A stretch of 64,000 nucleotides of DNA from Stieleria marina (lineage in GTDB: Bacteria > Planctomycetota > Planctomycetia > Pirellulales > Pirellulaceae). The translations under genes and the position numbers were made by a program. The stretch is taken from positions 2,294,001 to 2,358,000 of the forward strand of contig CP036526.1 of the NCBI GenBank assembly GCA_007741555.1. Direction: 5' to 3'. The notes beneath the pieces were generated by a model, which was not told the origin of the DNA, did no database searches, and saw nothing but the letters and a program-made list of their open reading frames with translations. Below are positions 42,490-50,402 of this stretch, piece by piece (position 1 is the stretch's first letter; the number at the start of each line of letters is the position of its first letter).

Positions 42490-45153
42490 TTAGAAATGAT
42501 AGTCCAAGCTCTTAAGGAGGGCCTCGAATCGGCTAAACCAGGGTTCTACGCCGGGTTTCATGGTGGTCCTGAGACGTTTTGCGATAGGTTTCAATTGAGC
42601 CAAGCGATCGGCTCGGACTTTCTGATCCTCGATCGCGTTCGCGATTTCAAAGCGGCAAAGGAGCATGTTGCAACGGCACTGCATCAGCCGTTCGATGTCG
42701 CGGTCATTCGTCTGGTCCGAACTGGATTGCGATTGCAGCACCGTGACAAGCTTATTCCATCCCCAGATCGCCGAGTCGTCCGCGCCCTCCAAGGCTGTCG
42801 CATAAAGCCGTGAGTCTCCCGAGGAACCTGCTAGATCCTGGGTCGCCTGTGCCGCTTGGATCTGCATTGCGAACGCGTTGGGTGATTGCTGCAGAAGTGC
42901 AGTCATCGCTGCGAGAGCTTCGCTGGTGCGTCCAGCTTGTCGCAGCAATTCCAATCGACGTACGATGGCGGCATTGGTGGAATCTTTTGGGAAATCGTCA
43001 CGCTCCATCGCTAGCTGGTAGGCGGCAGCGGCTTTGAAATGGCACTGCTTGCTAGATGTTTCGTCGGTCGCTTTGGGAGCCAGCGACGCCCAGGATTCGC
43101 CCAGCCAAAGCAAGTTTTGCACCGTCAGCGACTCTTGATTTGCTTTTAGTGGGTCGATCAAGTTGGCCAGTGTTGACAGCTGCGATCGGTCAACGGACGA
43201 AAGCTGCGTTAACTGTCTGGCGTATTTCGTGACGATGGAAAGATGAAGTTTGCTGACTTGATCGGCGTGCTTTTTACCAAGCGTTTTGGACATCCTTTCC
43301 AAAGTCACTTTCGCGGCTGCCAGATCGTTGCGTTCAAACTGAATCGAAAAAAGCGTTTCGTAGACCACTCGAATAAATTCGTCGGGCATCGCAACGATCT
43401 TTTTGCGGGTCTTTAGTCCGATGGAACGCGAGAGTGGCAGCTTGCCTTTGGTCAGCCACTTTTCTGCTGCGGCGGGATTACCTGCGGTGAGTTCGATTCT
43501 GGCAAGGTTCAGCTTCGCTGACATCACAGCCGGGCTGAGGCCTTTGTTGGCTTCAGTCAGGGCATTGATGCCCTGAGAAAGATGGTTGCTTGCTTGATCG
43601 CGAATCGGTTTCAAACGTTGCAGAGTTTGCGAGTTGGCTTGCTTCAGTTGGCTCGCTTGCTTTCGGTACTCGACCCAGTTGGCATCACCGGCAGCAAGCT
43701 GAGCTTGGCCGTAAAGTTTGGCGTCTGCGGAAACGGAGTTGTAGGCTTCCGCTGCCTGTTGATGTTCACCAAATCGATCGAAAGCTTGAGCTAGACTCAT
43801 CTGCATCTTCGACAAACGCGGATCGTCGGGCCATCGCTGGGCAAACAGGTGGATGATGTTTTTCATCTGTGTCAGTTCACCGGTTTGGTTGGCGTTTGCC
43901 CATTGGACTTGGTTGGCTTCCTGCATCGCTGCCAAGCCGATCAACGCCGTTTCTTTGGTGGCGTCTTTCTTGGGATCACCCCACCGCAATGCTGCTTCGG
44001 CCAAGATAGCGGCTTCTGGAAGCCGTCCAGCACGGAAGTACAAGAACGTCAGCAACTGTCGGATCTCATCGGCTTGTTGCTTGGTTTGTGCTGGGCCAAT
44101 TTTGGATCGTGACGCCTGCAACATTGCGATTGTTTCGCCCAGCTTCGCTTGGTAATCGGCGCCGTCCGTTCCGCCGGATTTCTGCTCCAGTTCATTCAGC
44201 TCCGTAAATGATGTGAAGGCGTCACGATAGGATCGATCAAAGGTGTATCCCGTCATTGGCGTGATCGGGATCGCCACGATGGGGCGGGCGGGTTGCGGCG
44301 CTGGGAGTGGTTTTTCCGGTGGCGGCGGAAACGAAGGACTCGACTTGACCGGGAACGGTTTTGTAACGGCGGTTTTTGACGCGGCTTTCATTGACGGCAG
44401 GGCGTTGGCTTTCGCATCGAACTCGGGGAAGTCCTTGGCGGTCGAAAAGACGTCCGTCGGATCAACCGTGCTGGCCGGTGCTTCGGTGATGTCTCTGATT
44501 GGTGCCGGCGGCGACGGTGCGGCGCCGTCGTTTGCCAAGTTCGTCAGGCCACGGCCCCGCACTACATAGACGCTTAGTGATATCAACAACAGCAAGGCAA
44601 CTAGGCCAATTCCCAGAAGCGTGCCGAGAGACCATTTGCGTTTTCGTCCGGCGGGTGATCGGCGGTTGCTGGGATTGGTGTTGGCGTGGCTTTGGTAATC
44701 CGGATTCGGTTGGTCGGGATTCTGTTGATTCTGGTCAGGGTTCGGCTGGTCGAGATTCTGCTGTTTGGGCCGTTCCAATTCCCTTTCGTTCGCAGCATCC
44801 GACTCTGGCTGGCTGGTTGCGTCGATATGGAAAGCCGGCAAGTCTGCTTTCGATTGATGCTTATTCAGCACTCGACCTTGGATTTCACCGCGTTGGGCAA
44901 CCGGCTCGGTAAGTACCAGGTCAGGGACGACGAACTGATTTCCACACTCGCATTGAATCGCTTCTCCCGCGCCTGCGCCGTCGACTACGTACTCGCCATT
45001 GCACTGCTGGCAATAGACCGTGATTTCTTCAAATCCTACCGAGTCGGCAACGAACAATGCTTGCGCGCATTGGCAGGTGAAGACCGTTCCGACATCATCG
45101 TCGTGGAACGGAGAGATCGCATGGCAACGGGGACACTGGCCAGTTCGACTCAT
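42490..45153 (-). CDS. Zinc-ribbon membrane protein with large TPR-like C-terminal region
   Basis: 887 aa. Two zinc ribbons open the protein: C7-x2-C10 with C27-x-C29, and C48-x2-C51 with C68-x-C70. A low-complexity stretch rich in Gln, Asn, Asp and Pro (QNLDQPNPDQNQQNPDQ) follows, then one membrane segment (176-198). The remaining ~650 residues contain repeated helix pairs like TPRs (for example RAGRLPEAAILAEAALRWGD, RFGEHQQAAEAYNSVS, EKWLTKGKLPLSRSI). The protein probably scaffolds a complex with ribbons in the cytoplasm and TPRs outside, which is inference from the positive-inside KRKW near the segment. It lies 25 bases after the VWA gene. Confidence 0.78.
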   Translation of the reverse strand: MSRTGQCPRCHAISPFHDDDVGTVFTCQCAQALFVADSVGFEEITVYCQQCNGEYVVDGAGAGEAIQCECGNQFVVPDLVLTEPVAQRGEIQGRVLNKHQSKADLPAFHIDATSQPESDAANERELERPKQQNLDQPNPDQNQQNPDQPNPDYQSHANTNPSNRRSPAGRKRKWSLGTLLGIGLVALLLLISLSVYVVRGRGLTNLANDGAAPSPPAPIRDITEAPASTVDPTDVFSTAKDFPEFDAKANALPSMKAASKTAVTKPFPVKSSPSFPPPPEKPLPAPQPARPIVAIPITPMTGYTFDRSYRDAFTSFTELNELEQKSGGTDGADYQAKLGETIAMLQASRSKIGPAQTKQQADEIRQLLTFLYFRAGRLPEAAILAEAALRWGDPKKDATKETALIGLAAMQEANQVQWANANQTGELTQMKNIIHLFAQRWPDDPRLSKMQMSLAQAFDRFGEHQQAAEAYNSVSADAKLYGQAQLAAGDANWVEYRKQASQLKQANSQTLQRLKPIRDQASNHLSQGINALTEANKGLSPAVMSAKLNLARIELTAGNPAAAEKWLTKGKLPLSRSIGLKTRKKIVAMPDEFIRVVYETLFSIQFERNDLAAAKVTLERMSKTLGKKHADQVSKLHLSIVTKYARQLTQLSSVDRSQLSTLANLIDPLKANQESLTVQNLLWLGESWASLAPKATDETSSKQCHFKAAAAYQLAMERDDFPKDSTNAAIVRRLELLRQAGRTSEALAAMTALLQQSPNAFAMQIQAAQATQDLAGSSGDSRLYATALEGADDSAIWGWNKLVTVLQSQSSSDQTNDRDIERLMQCRCNMLLCRFEIANAIEDQKVRADRLAQLKPIAKRLRTTMKPGVEPWFSRFEALLKSLDYHF

Positions 45154-45178
45154 AAGATTCGTTTACCAAGTCGGTCGC

Positions 45179-46585
45179 TCATTGGACCGGAAGGTTTCGT
45201 CCCCAAACACCATTGCGTTTATTGTTGCGAGGGATTGGAAACGCTTTCGCTCTGGCCGCAGCTGCCGGGAGAACACCGACGTCTTTGTAGTCGCCGCCAT
45301 GCGCCTTGGCGAGCGCCTCGAAGGATTTGGCCAAGTTCGGAGCCACTTGCATCCCGCGCGTATTTAAAATCGTTCGTCCGCGCGGTTGCGAAGCAAAGTG
45401 CCTGGAAGCCTTGTCGGTAAACGCACCATCGCCAAGAACATAAATCACGTCCGGATCCATTTTGAAGGCAGCTTCAATGGCCTCTTTGCCGTTGGTCTTC
45501 AAGCAGAGCTGGACGGTGTTGAGCCACAAGAAGAGACGCTGCTTATTGGAATTGGTCGCGTAAGCCATCTGCGTGACCGAGTTGGGATACATCATCGGAT
45601 AAGCACAGTCGCTGTAGAAAATGACATAGAAACGTTGTTTTTTGTTGAGGCCGTTGACGGCGATCATCAATTCGTGCAGCGCTGTTTCGAATCGACCTCT
45701 GCTCATTGAATTGGAATTGTCGATGACGAAAATGTAGTCGTTGGCGGCTTGCTTGGTTCCGAAAACGGCTGAGGCTGTCTTCTTGGGAACCTCCATTGCT
45801 TTGCCATTGGTCTTTGATGGTGCCGCTGGCGGTTTGATGCTGGGGATGCTTACTGCGCCCATGAAATCAATCGCAACTTCCTGCGTGATCGCAATTTCAA
45901 CCTCTTCGGATTCAGGCGGCGAGTCTTGGGATTGAGAATCCTTCGGTTCCGTAATCTCCAGTGATTCTGGTTCGATGATGATTTCTTCGATCGCGTTACT
46001 CGTTCGGGATACCGACGCAATCAGGACGCTTTTTTGCTGTCGATCGTCCACCAACACTAGGCTGGCCAGGAGCAGGAAGATGGCGACGTGAATGGCGATA
46101 CTGATTCCATGGCTACCAAGCTGGCGTTCCAGAAACACTCGCCTAGCTGCCAACCACTGTCGAGCAAAAACGCGGTAGTAATTCAGGCCACTTGCCGATT
46201 CAAGATCGTCTTGTTGTTCGATGGCGTCTTGCTGCGCCAGTTGTTCGGCTCGATTTAGTTCGGCGAGCAGTGTAAACCGACCGGGCTGATCTGGCGGAGA
46301 CGGAATGGGCTGCGACGTGGACGCGTCCGGCTGATCGCTTGATTGCGAAGAAGCTTGCGAGGGGGCAGATGGATCGCAAAGCAAATCGACAAAACCATTT
46401 TCGCAAGCCTTCGTAACATCGCACGACGGAATCTCGAAGTGATAGCGGCCATCGCCGACGATTGTCCGGCCTTGCATCTCTGGCCGATAGAAACCTGCAT
46501 CGGCAGCAGATGCGAAATCATCCGCGTCGATCTCATGGAACTCGCGGCCGTCAGAAACAATGAGTGTGTCTCGCATACTGTCCAA
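45179..46585 (-). CDS. VWA-domain membrane protein
   Basis: 468 aa. Residues 1-~160 are a cytoplasmic-type region of unknown family (DGREFHEIDADDFASAADAGFYRP). One membrane segment lies at 161-179 (ISIAIHVAIFLLLASLVLV). A Glu/Pro/Ser-rich linker follows. The C-terminal ~190 residues are a von Willebrand factor A domain with the MIDAS D289-N-S-N-S, then YSD and VLGDGAFTD, which provides the metal-binding Asp/Thr set. Such domains bind protein ligands through a metal ion. Its start is 3 bases after the Hsp70 stop, so the two are almost certainly co-translated. An alternative start is ATG three codons in. Confidence 0.85.
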   Translation of the reverse strand: MDSMRDTLIVSDGREFHEIDADDFASAADAGFYRPEMQGRTIVGDGRYHFEIPSCDVTKACENGFVDLLCDPSAPSQASSQSSDQPDASTSQPIPSPPDQPGRFTLLAELNRAEQLAQQDAIEQQDDLESASGLNYYRVFARQWLAARRVFLERQLGSHGISIAIHVAIFLLLASLVLVDDRQQKSVLIASVSRTSNAIEEIIIEPESLEITEPKDSQSQDSPPESEEVEIAITQEVAIDFMGAVSIPSIKPPAAPSKTNGKAMEVPKKTASAVFGTKQAANDYIFVIDNSNSMSRGRFETALHELMIAVNGLNKKQRFYVIFYSDCAYPMMYPNSVTQMAYATNSNKQRLFLWLNTVQLCLKTNGKEAIEAAFKMDPDVIYVLGDGAFTDKASRHFASQPRGRTILNTRGMQVAPNLAKSFEALAKAHGGDYKDVGVLPAAAARAKAFPIPRNNKRNGVWGRNLPVQ

Positions 46586-46588
46586 GCT

Positions 46589-48775
46589 TTACTGGTCCGA
46601 TGACTTTTTGGGCGATGCTGTTTTTGTTTTTGTTTTGTCTTTGCCGTTGGTCGTGATGATGACCGGTACGCCCGGTTTGGTGGAGGCACGCTTCGATTCG
46701 CCACCCAGTCCCATCAATTTTGAAAAATCGGGTTCGCCTGGCTTGGCTTTGATCTTTGCTGTTGTCGGGAGCGCATCGACCTTCAGTTTGGGGGCCGGGA
46801 CAACCGCTTTTTTCTTGTCCGTGGAAACCGCCTTTGCGACCGAGTCCTGGTGTTCGGTTGCTTTCGCTGCGGGTTGTTTGATGGTGGGTTTCTTTACCAC
46901 TGGTTTTTGAAGAGTCGGTTTCTTGATGGTCGGTTTACCAGCTTCCGAGTCGCTCACAGCCGATTCTTGGGCAGCGTTTTTCGGGGCAGGTCTCTTGACG
47001 ATCGGCCTTTTGGGAGACGGTTTCTTGGAGTTGGGTTTGCCTGCCGTTGTCTTTCCTTTCGGTTCTGGGGATGCGTCCGTGTCGTCCGTTTTGAGCTGGA
47101 TATTGATCCCCGTCTTTGGCGCGGTTTTGGTCGCTTTGGAAACGACGATCGCCTTCGCAATGGTTGGTTTCTCTTGCTTCGCTCTTGCTGTGCTTGCCTG
47201 TGGCTGCTCGCTGTCATCTTGCGGCAGTTCCGGCGGGTCGGCTAGACCGTCGGCGATCCGCTGTTTCCAAGATTCGATCTGTTTGTCAGATAGTCCGGCT
47301 GCTCGGTCCAGCGTCATCTGTACTTTGCGATCGACGGCGGGCAGTGTCGCACTGACGGTCAGGCGTCCGTCTTGTCCGTAGTCAAACCGAACGTCGACCT
47401 GCGTACCTTTGGGAAGTTCGGGGGGCAAATTGTCGACGATGCACTTTCCGATGTTCGTGGCGTTGACGCCTTTGTCGTCTCCGCCTTCGACGACCACGAT
47501 TTTGACATTGATCTGATTGTCGCTGTGAGTGCGAAACAGAGTACGTTTTTGAGCCGGCAACGAGGAGTTGCGTGGGATCATGATTTGGCGACGCGGAGTG
47601 CTTGTCTTGGGATCGACCGCCAAGATGCCCAGGTCGTTTGAATTGACGTTGGTCACCGAGATGTTGGCGTGGTCACCATCGGGCGCACCAATCAGCATGC
47701 CAGCGTACAACGCCGCACCGTGACTGACCGCTTCGTCGGGGGACAAAGAACGATCTAGTTCGATTCCTGATAGTCGGTGTAATTCGTCACGGATCATTGG
47801 CATGCGAGTCGACCCGCCGACCAGGATCAAACGCGTCAAATCAGACCAGCCGATCTTGGCATCATCTAGCACCAGTTGCACCGTCATCAATGTTCGTTCG
47901 ACCAAGTCTTCGGTCAGCTTGGCAAACTCCGCTTGCGTCAATTCGATCCGCAGTCTTTTGTCTTGGAATGCAAACGAAATCGACACCGATTCTCGTTGAG
48001 TCAGTGCGTGCTTGGCTTGGTTGGCTTTGCGTACCAATTCCTGTTCGCCACGCATGTCGTCACGCGGATCGATACCGTGTTGCGAATGGAAAGCTTCGGC
48101 GATGAAATCAACAATGCGGCGGTCCCAATCGATTCCACCCAGATAAACATCGCCTGCTGTTGCGAGCGTGTTGTACTTGGCGTCTTGGATCTCCATCACC
48201 GTGACATCAAACGTACCGCCACCGAGGTCGTAGACGAGCACGCGTTCTAACTCTTTGGATCTCCCGCTTTCGGTTAAAAAACCTTGCTGGATTCCGTAAG
48301 TGATCGCGGCAGCGGTCGGTTCATTGATGATGTCCAGCACGTCCAGTCCCGCCAGTCGTCCGGCATCTTGTGTTGCCTTTCGGCACGGTTCGTTGAAGAA
48401 CGCTGGCACGGTGACGACGGCCTTCGTGATTTCGCCAAGCTTCAGTTCCGCGTCCGCTTTCAGCTTTTTCAGAATCAATGCTTGAATCACTTCCGGAGGA
48501 AATGTCTCGCCACGAATTGTTTTTTCATAAGCCGCTTCGCCAACGTCGCGTTTGGCATATTGAGCCAGTCGCTCGGGTTCGATCATGCCCGCTTCGACGG
48601 CTTCGGTTCCGACGATGGGGTTCTTGCGGTCAAAGAAAACAGCGCTCGGAGTCGTCATGTCTCCTTCGGCACTGCGAATCGTTTCCGGACGTCCTCGGTT
48701 GTCCAGAAAAGCCACCGCTGAAAAGGTGGTGCCCAGGTCGATCCCGATCGCAGCGGGGGTGTTGGATTTAGACAT
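46589..48775 (-). CDS. Hsp70 (DnaK-like) chaperone with Lys/Pro-rich tail
   Basis: 728 aa. The ATPase domain has the phosphate-1 loop AIGIDLGTTFSAV (9-21), phosphate-2 VYDLGGGTFDVTVME and the adenosine loop ILVGGSTRMPMI. The substrate-binding beta-domain follows, with a short helical part, and then ~190 residues dominated by Lys and Pro (KKPSPKRPIVKRP, KPTIKKPTLQKPVVKKP). The tail lacks the usual EEVD-like or acidic DnaK ending, so this is a paralogue, not the housekeeping DnaK (no grpE or dnaJ beside it). ATG 48775 gives a canonical start MSKSNTPA. It leads a tight leftward set with the VWA and zinc-ribbon/TPR genes. Confidence 0.92.
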   Translation of the reverse strand: MSKSNTPAAIGIDLGTTFSAVAFLDNRGRPETIRSAEGDMTTPSAVFFDRKNPIVGTEAVEAGMIEPERLAQYAKRDVGEAAYEKTIRGETFPPEVIQALILKKLKADAELKLGEITKAVVTVPAFFNEPCRKATQDAGRLAGLDVLDIINEPTAAAITYGIQQGFLTESGRSKELERVLVYDLGGGTFDVTVMEIQDAKYNTLATAGDVYLGGIDWDRRIVDFIAEAFHSQHGIDPRDDMRGEQELVRKANQAKHALTQRESVSISFAFQDKRLRIELTQAEFAKLTEDLVERTLMTVQLVLDDAKIGWSDLTRLILVGGSTRMPMIRDELHRLSGIELDRSLSPDEAVSHGAALYAGMLIGAPDGDHANISVTNVNSNDLGILAVDPKTSTPRRQIMIPRNSSLPAQKRTLFRTHSDNQINVKIVVVEGGDDKGVNATNIGKCIVDNLPPELPKGTQVDVRFDYGQDGRLTVSATLPAVDRKVQMTLDRAAGLSDKQIESWKQRIADGLADPPELPQDDSEQPQASTARAKQEKPTIAKAIVVSKATKTAPKTGINIQLKTDDTDASPEPKGKTTAGKPNSKKPSPKRPIVKRPAPKNAAQESAVSDSEAGKPTIKKPTLQKPVVKKPTIKQPAAKATEHQDSVAKAVSTDKKKAVVPAPKLKVDALPTTAKIKAKPGEPDFSKLMGLGGESKRASTKPGVPVIITTNGKDKTKTKTASPKKSSDQ

Positions 48776-48936
48776 GACAATCGAACGCAGAAAAGAAGGA
48801 AAAGCGACTACCAATGGCAACCATTATCGTAACAACATTTGCACTGGTTGCCCGAGTCTTGCAAAACACGGCGATTGCGACCGTTTAGGTTCACCGGCCA
48901 TGGATCTGCGGAGAAGATCACTGCAGGCAATCGCGG

Positions 48937-49034
48937 GCACGGGGCCGATAGCGGAAGCACAGGCCGATAGCCAAAGCACGGGGCCGATAGCGGAAGCACA
49001 GGGCGAACGCCGAGGCACGGGGCGGATTCTGGAG
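48937..49034. repeat. Five tandem copies of a 19-20 bp GC-rich unit
   Basis: Units start at 48937, 48957, 48976, 48996 and 49015. Each begins GCAC and most continue (G)GGGCCGATAGCGGAA; the first and third are identical 20-mers. The array lies between the 3' end of the Fnr-type gene and the start of the Hsp70 gene. No encoded protein is convincing on either strand. Confidence 0.85.
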
Positions 49035-49060
49035 AGCCGTACGCCGGCCCGCAAATTTGA

Positions 49061-49735
49061 CTACAGCCCGTAGTGCGAAAGACTTTGTTCGTCGGTCAAT
49101 CGAATGGATCCGCTCTGCGTTAAATCAAGAATCGATTCATCGCTCAAACGACGCAGGACTCTCGAGAATGTTTCGCTGGACAAGTTCAAGTGGTTTGCAA
49201 TGTCTTTTTTGGTTGCCGGCAATTCGATTCGCCCCGAGGCATCGCGCGGCAATTCGTTGAGATATCGAGCGACGCGGCTGGTCGCGTCGCGCAACACAAT
49301 GTCGTCGAGCAACTGCACGAAATGACGAACCCAAAAAGACATGCCTACCAACAGCTGCCGGCAGAGATCGTGATTTGCCACCAGCTCTTTTTGCAGCAAG
49401 TCATTGGGAATCATTAGGCACGTCGAAGGTTGCGCCGCGACCGCGCTCGCCGGGACCGGAAAGTCTCCGAATGCGGCGACCTCTGCAAACGTCTGGCCCG
49501 GACCGCAAAGGTGCAGTACATGCTTTTGACCTTGTTGCCCCATGCGAAACACGCGTACCAGTCCTGCGTCGACCACGAATAGCCCCGGGCAAGAATCACC
49601 TTGCGAGAACAACTGCTCCCCCGTTTTGAAGTGACGCATGAGGGACATGTTTTCGAGAACGGATCGCTGGAGATCATCCATTCCACGAAAGAGCCCGCAC
49701 GATTGAAGGACGTCGCCAGGGCTGCGAGATTGCAT
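49061..49735 (-). CDS. Crp/Fnr-family regulator, FNR/Dnr-like DNA specificity
   Basis: 224 aa from ATG 49735; the longer upstream reading is not conserved-looking. An N-terminal cNMP-type beta-roll (FKTGEQLFSQGDSCPGLFVVDAGLVRVF) precedes a dimerisation helix and a C-terminal helix-turn-helix. The recognition helix reads LSSETFSRVLRRL, with E188, S191 and R192 in the E-x2-S-R pattern that reads TTGAT half-sites in FNR. FNR's N-terminal cluster cysteines are absent (only C13 there), so sensing may instead be haem- or NO-based as in Dnr/NnrR proteins. It is divergent from nrfHA; the FNR-type box between them is a likely target. Confidence 0.88.
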   Translation of the reverse strand: MQSRSPGDVLQSCGLFRGMDDLQRSVLENMSLMRHFKTGEQLFSQGDSCPGLFVVDAGLVRVFRMGQQGQKHVLHLCGPGQTFAEVAAFGDFPVPASAVAAQPSTCLMIPNDLLQKELVANHDLCRQLLVGMSFWVRHFVQLLDDIVLRDATSRVARYLNELPRDASGRIELPATKKDIANHLNLSSETFSRVLRRLSDESILDLTQSGSIRLTDEQSLSHYGL

Positions 49736-49765
49736 CGAAAGTATTCTCAGGAAAATACGCGGCGG

Positions 49766-49779
49766 TTGATTTAGATCAA
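49766..49779. promoter_or_regulatory. FNR/Dnr box TTGAT-TTAG-ATCAA
   Basis: A perfect match to TTGAT-N4-ATCAA, centred at 49772.5 between the divergent Fnr-type gene and nrfH. A -10-like TACACT lies at 49801-49806, putting the box close to -41.5 of an nrfH promoter, the class II activator position. Binding by the adjacent regulator is inferred. Confidence 0.82.
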
Positions 49780-49800
49780 GGCAGACCGCAAGGAAATCAC

Positions 49801-49806
49801 TACACT
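49801..49806 (+). promoter_or_regulatory. Predicted -10 element of the nrfHA promoter
   Basis: TACACT matches TATAAT at four of six positions and is spaced from the FNR-type box as expected for class II activation, with a start point near 49813. No consensus -35 hexamer is seen, which is usual for activator-dependent promoters. Confidence 0.5.
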
Positions 49807-49839
49807 GCCGCGGAAGTCTACTCGTCGCAGGAAGCATGT

Positions 49840-50379
49840 ATGTCGCAGGATAAGCCGGAAACCGCTGAATCGGAAGAAGGTAACGCTGCGCCCCAATCAA
49901 ACACCGACGCTCGGCCGCCGCGAAAACTGCGGATCGGCAAGCTGCCTCTTCTGTTGGCTTTGTTGTTGGGGGTTTTGGCGGGTTTGGGCACATTTACGTT
50001 TGGCTACGGCAAGGGTGCCAGCTATCTGAGCAATAACCCCGAGACGTGCGTCAATTGCCATGTCATGCAAGACCATATGGATTCGTGGCAGCAAAGTAGC
50101 CACCACCATGTCGCCGTCTGCAATGACTGCCATCTTCCGCATGACTTTGTCGGAAAATGGGTTACTAAAGCGGATAACGGATTTTTCCATTCGCTAGCGT
50201 TCACGCTGCAAAACTATCGCGACCCGATTCAGATCAAACCGCGCAACAAACGAGTCACTCAAAGTACTTGTGTTAGTTGCCACAACGATTTTGTTCACTC
50301 ACTTCTCCCGGCGACGGACGACGAAGGCATGCAATCTTGTGTGCATTGTCACTCCGATGTCGGTCACGCATTTCGATAA
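49840..50379 (+). CDS. nrfH: Cytochrome c nitrite reductase small subunit (tetrahaem quinol dehydrogenase)
   Basis: 179 aa. A hydrophilic N-terminus of ~30 residues, then one membrane anchor at about 34-56 (KLPLLLALLLGVLAGLGTFTFGY). Four haem sites follow: C70-VNC-H74 with M76 placed as in NrfH haem 1 (CxxCHxM), C94NDCH, C144VSCH and C167VHCH. NrfH takes electrons from menaquinol at the membrane and passes them to NrfA. AGGA lies about 8 bases before the ATG. nrfA follows after 23 bases. The promoter region contains a perfect FNR-type box, consistent with induction when oxygen is low or nitrogen oxides are present. Confidence 0.95.
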   Translation: MSQDKPETAESEEGNAAPQSNTDARPPRKLRIGKLPLLLALLLGVLAGLGTFTFGYGKGASYLSNNPETCVNCHVMQDHMDSWQQSSHHHVAVCNDCHLPHDFVGKWVTKADNGFFHSLAFTLQNYRDPIQIKPRNKRVTQSTCVSCHNDFVHSLLPATDDEGMQSCVHCHSDVGHAFR

Positions 50380-50402
50380 CTCTTCTCCCCTTTTGTTGTT
50401 CA

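Noticed and set aside
44686-45420. 244-aa plus-strand frame opposite the zinc-ribbon and VWA genes
   Set aside because: Opposite clear zinc-ribbon Cys motifs and the VWA C-terminus; no motifs of its own.
48585-49073. Repeat-containing 162-aa frame over the tandem repeats
   Set aside because: It runs antisense into the Hsp70 gene; its TGPIAEAQ repeats only reflect the DNA repeat.
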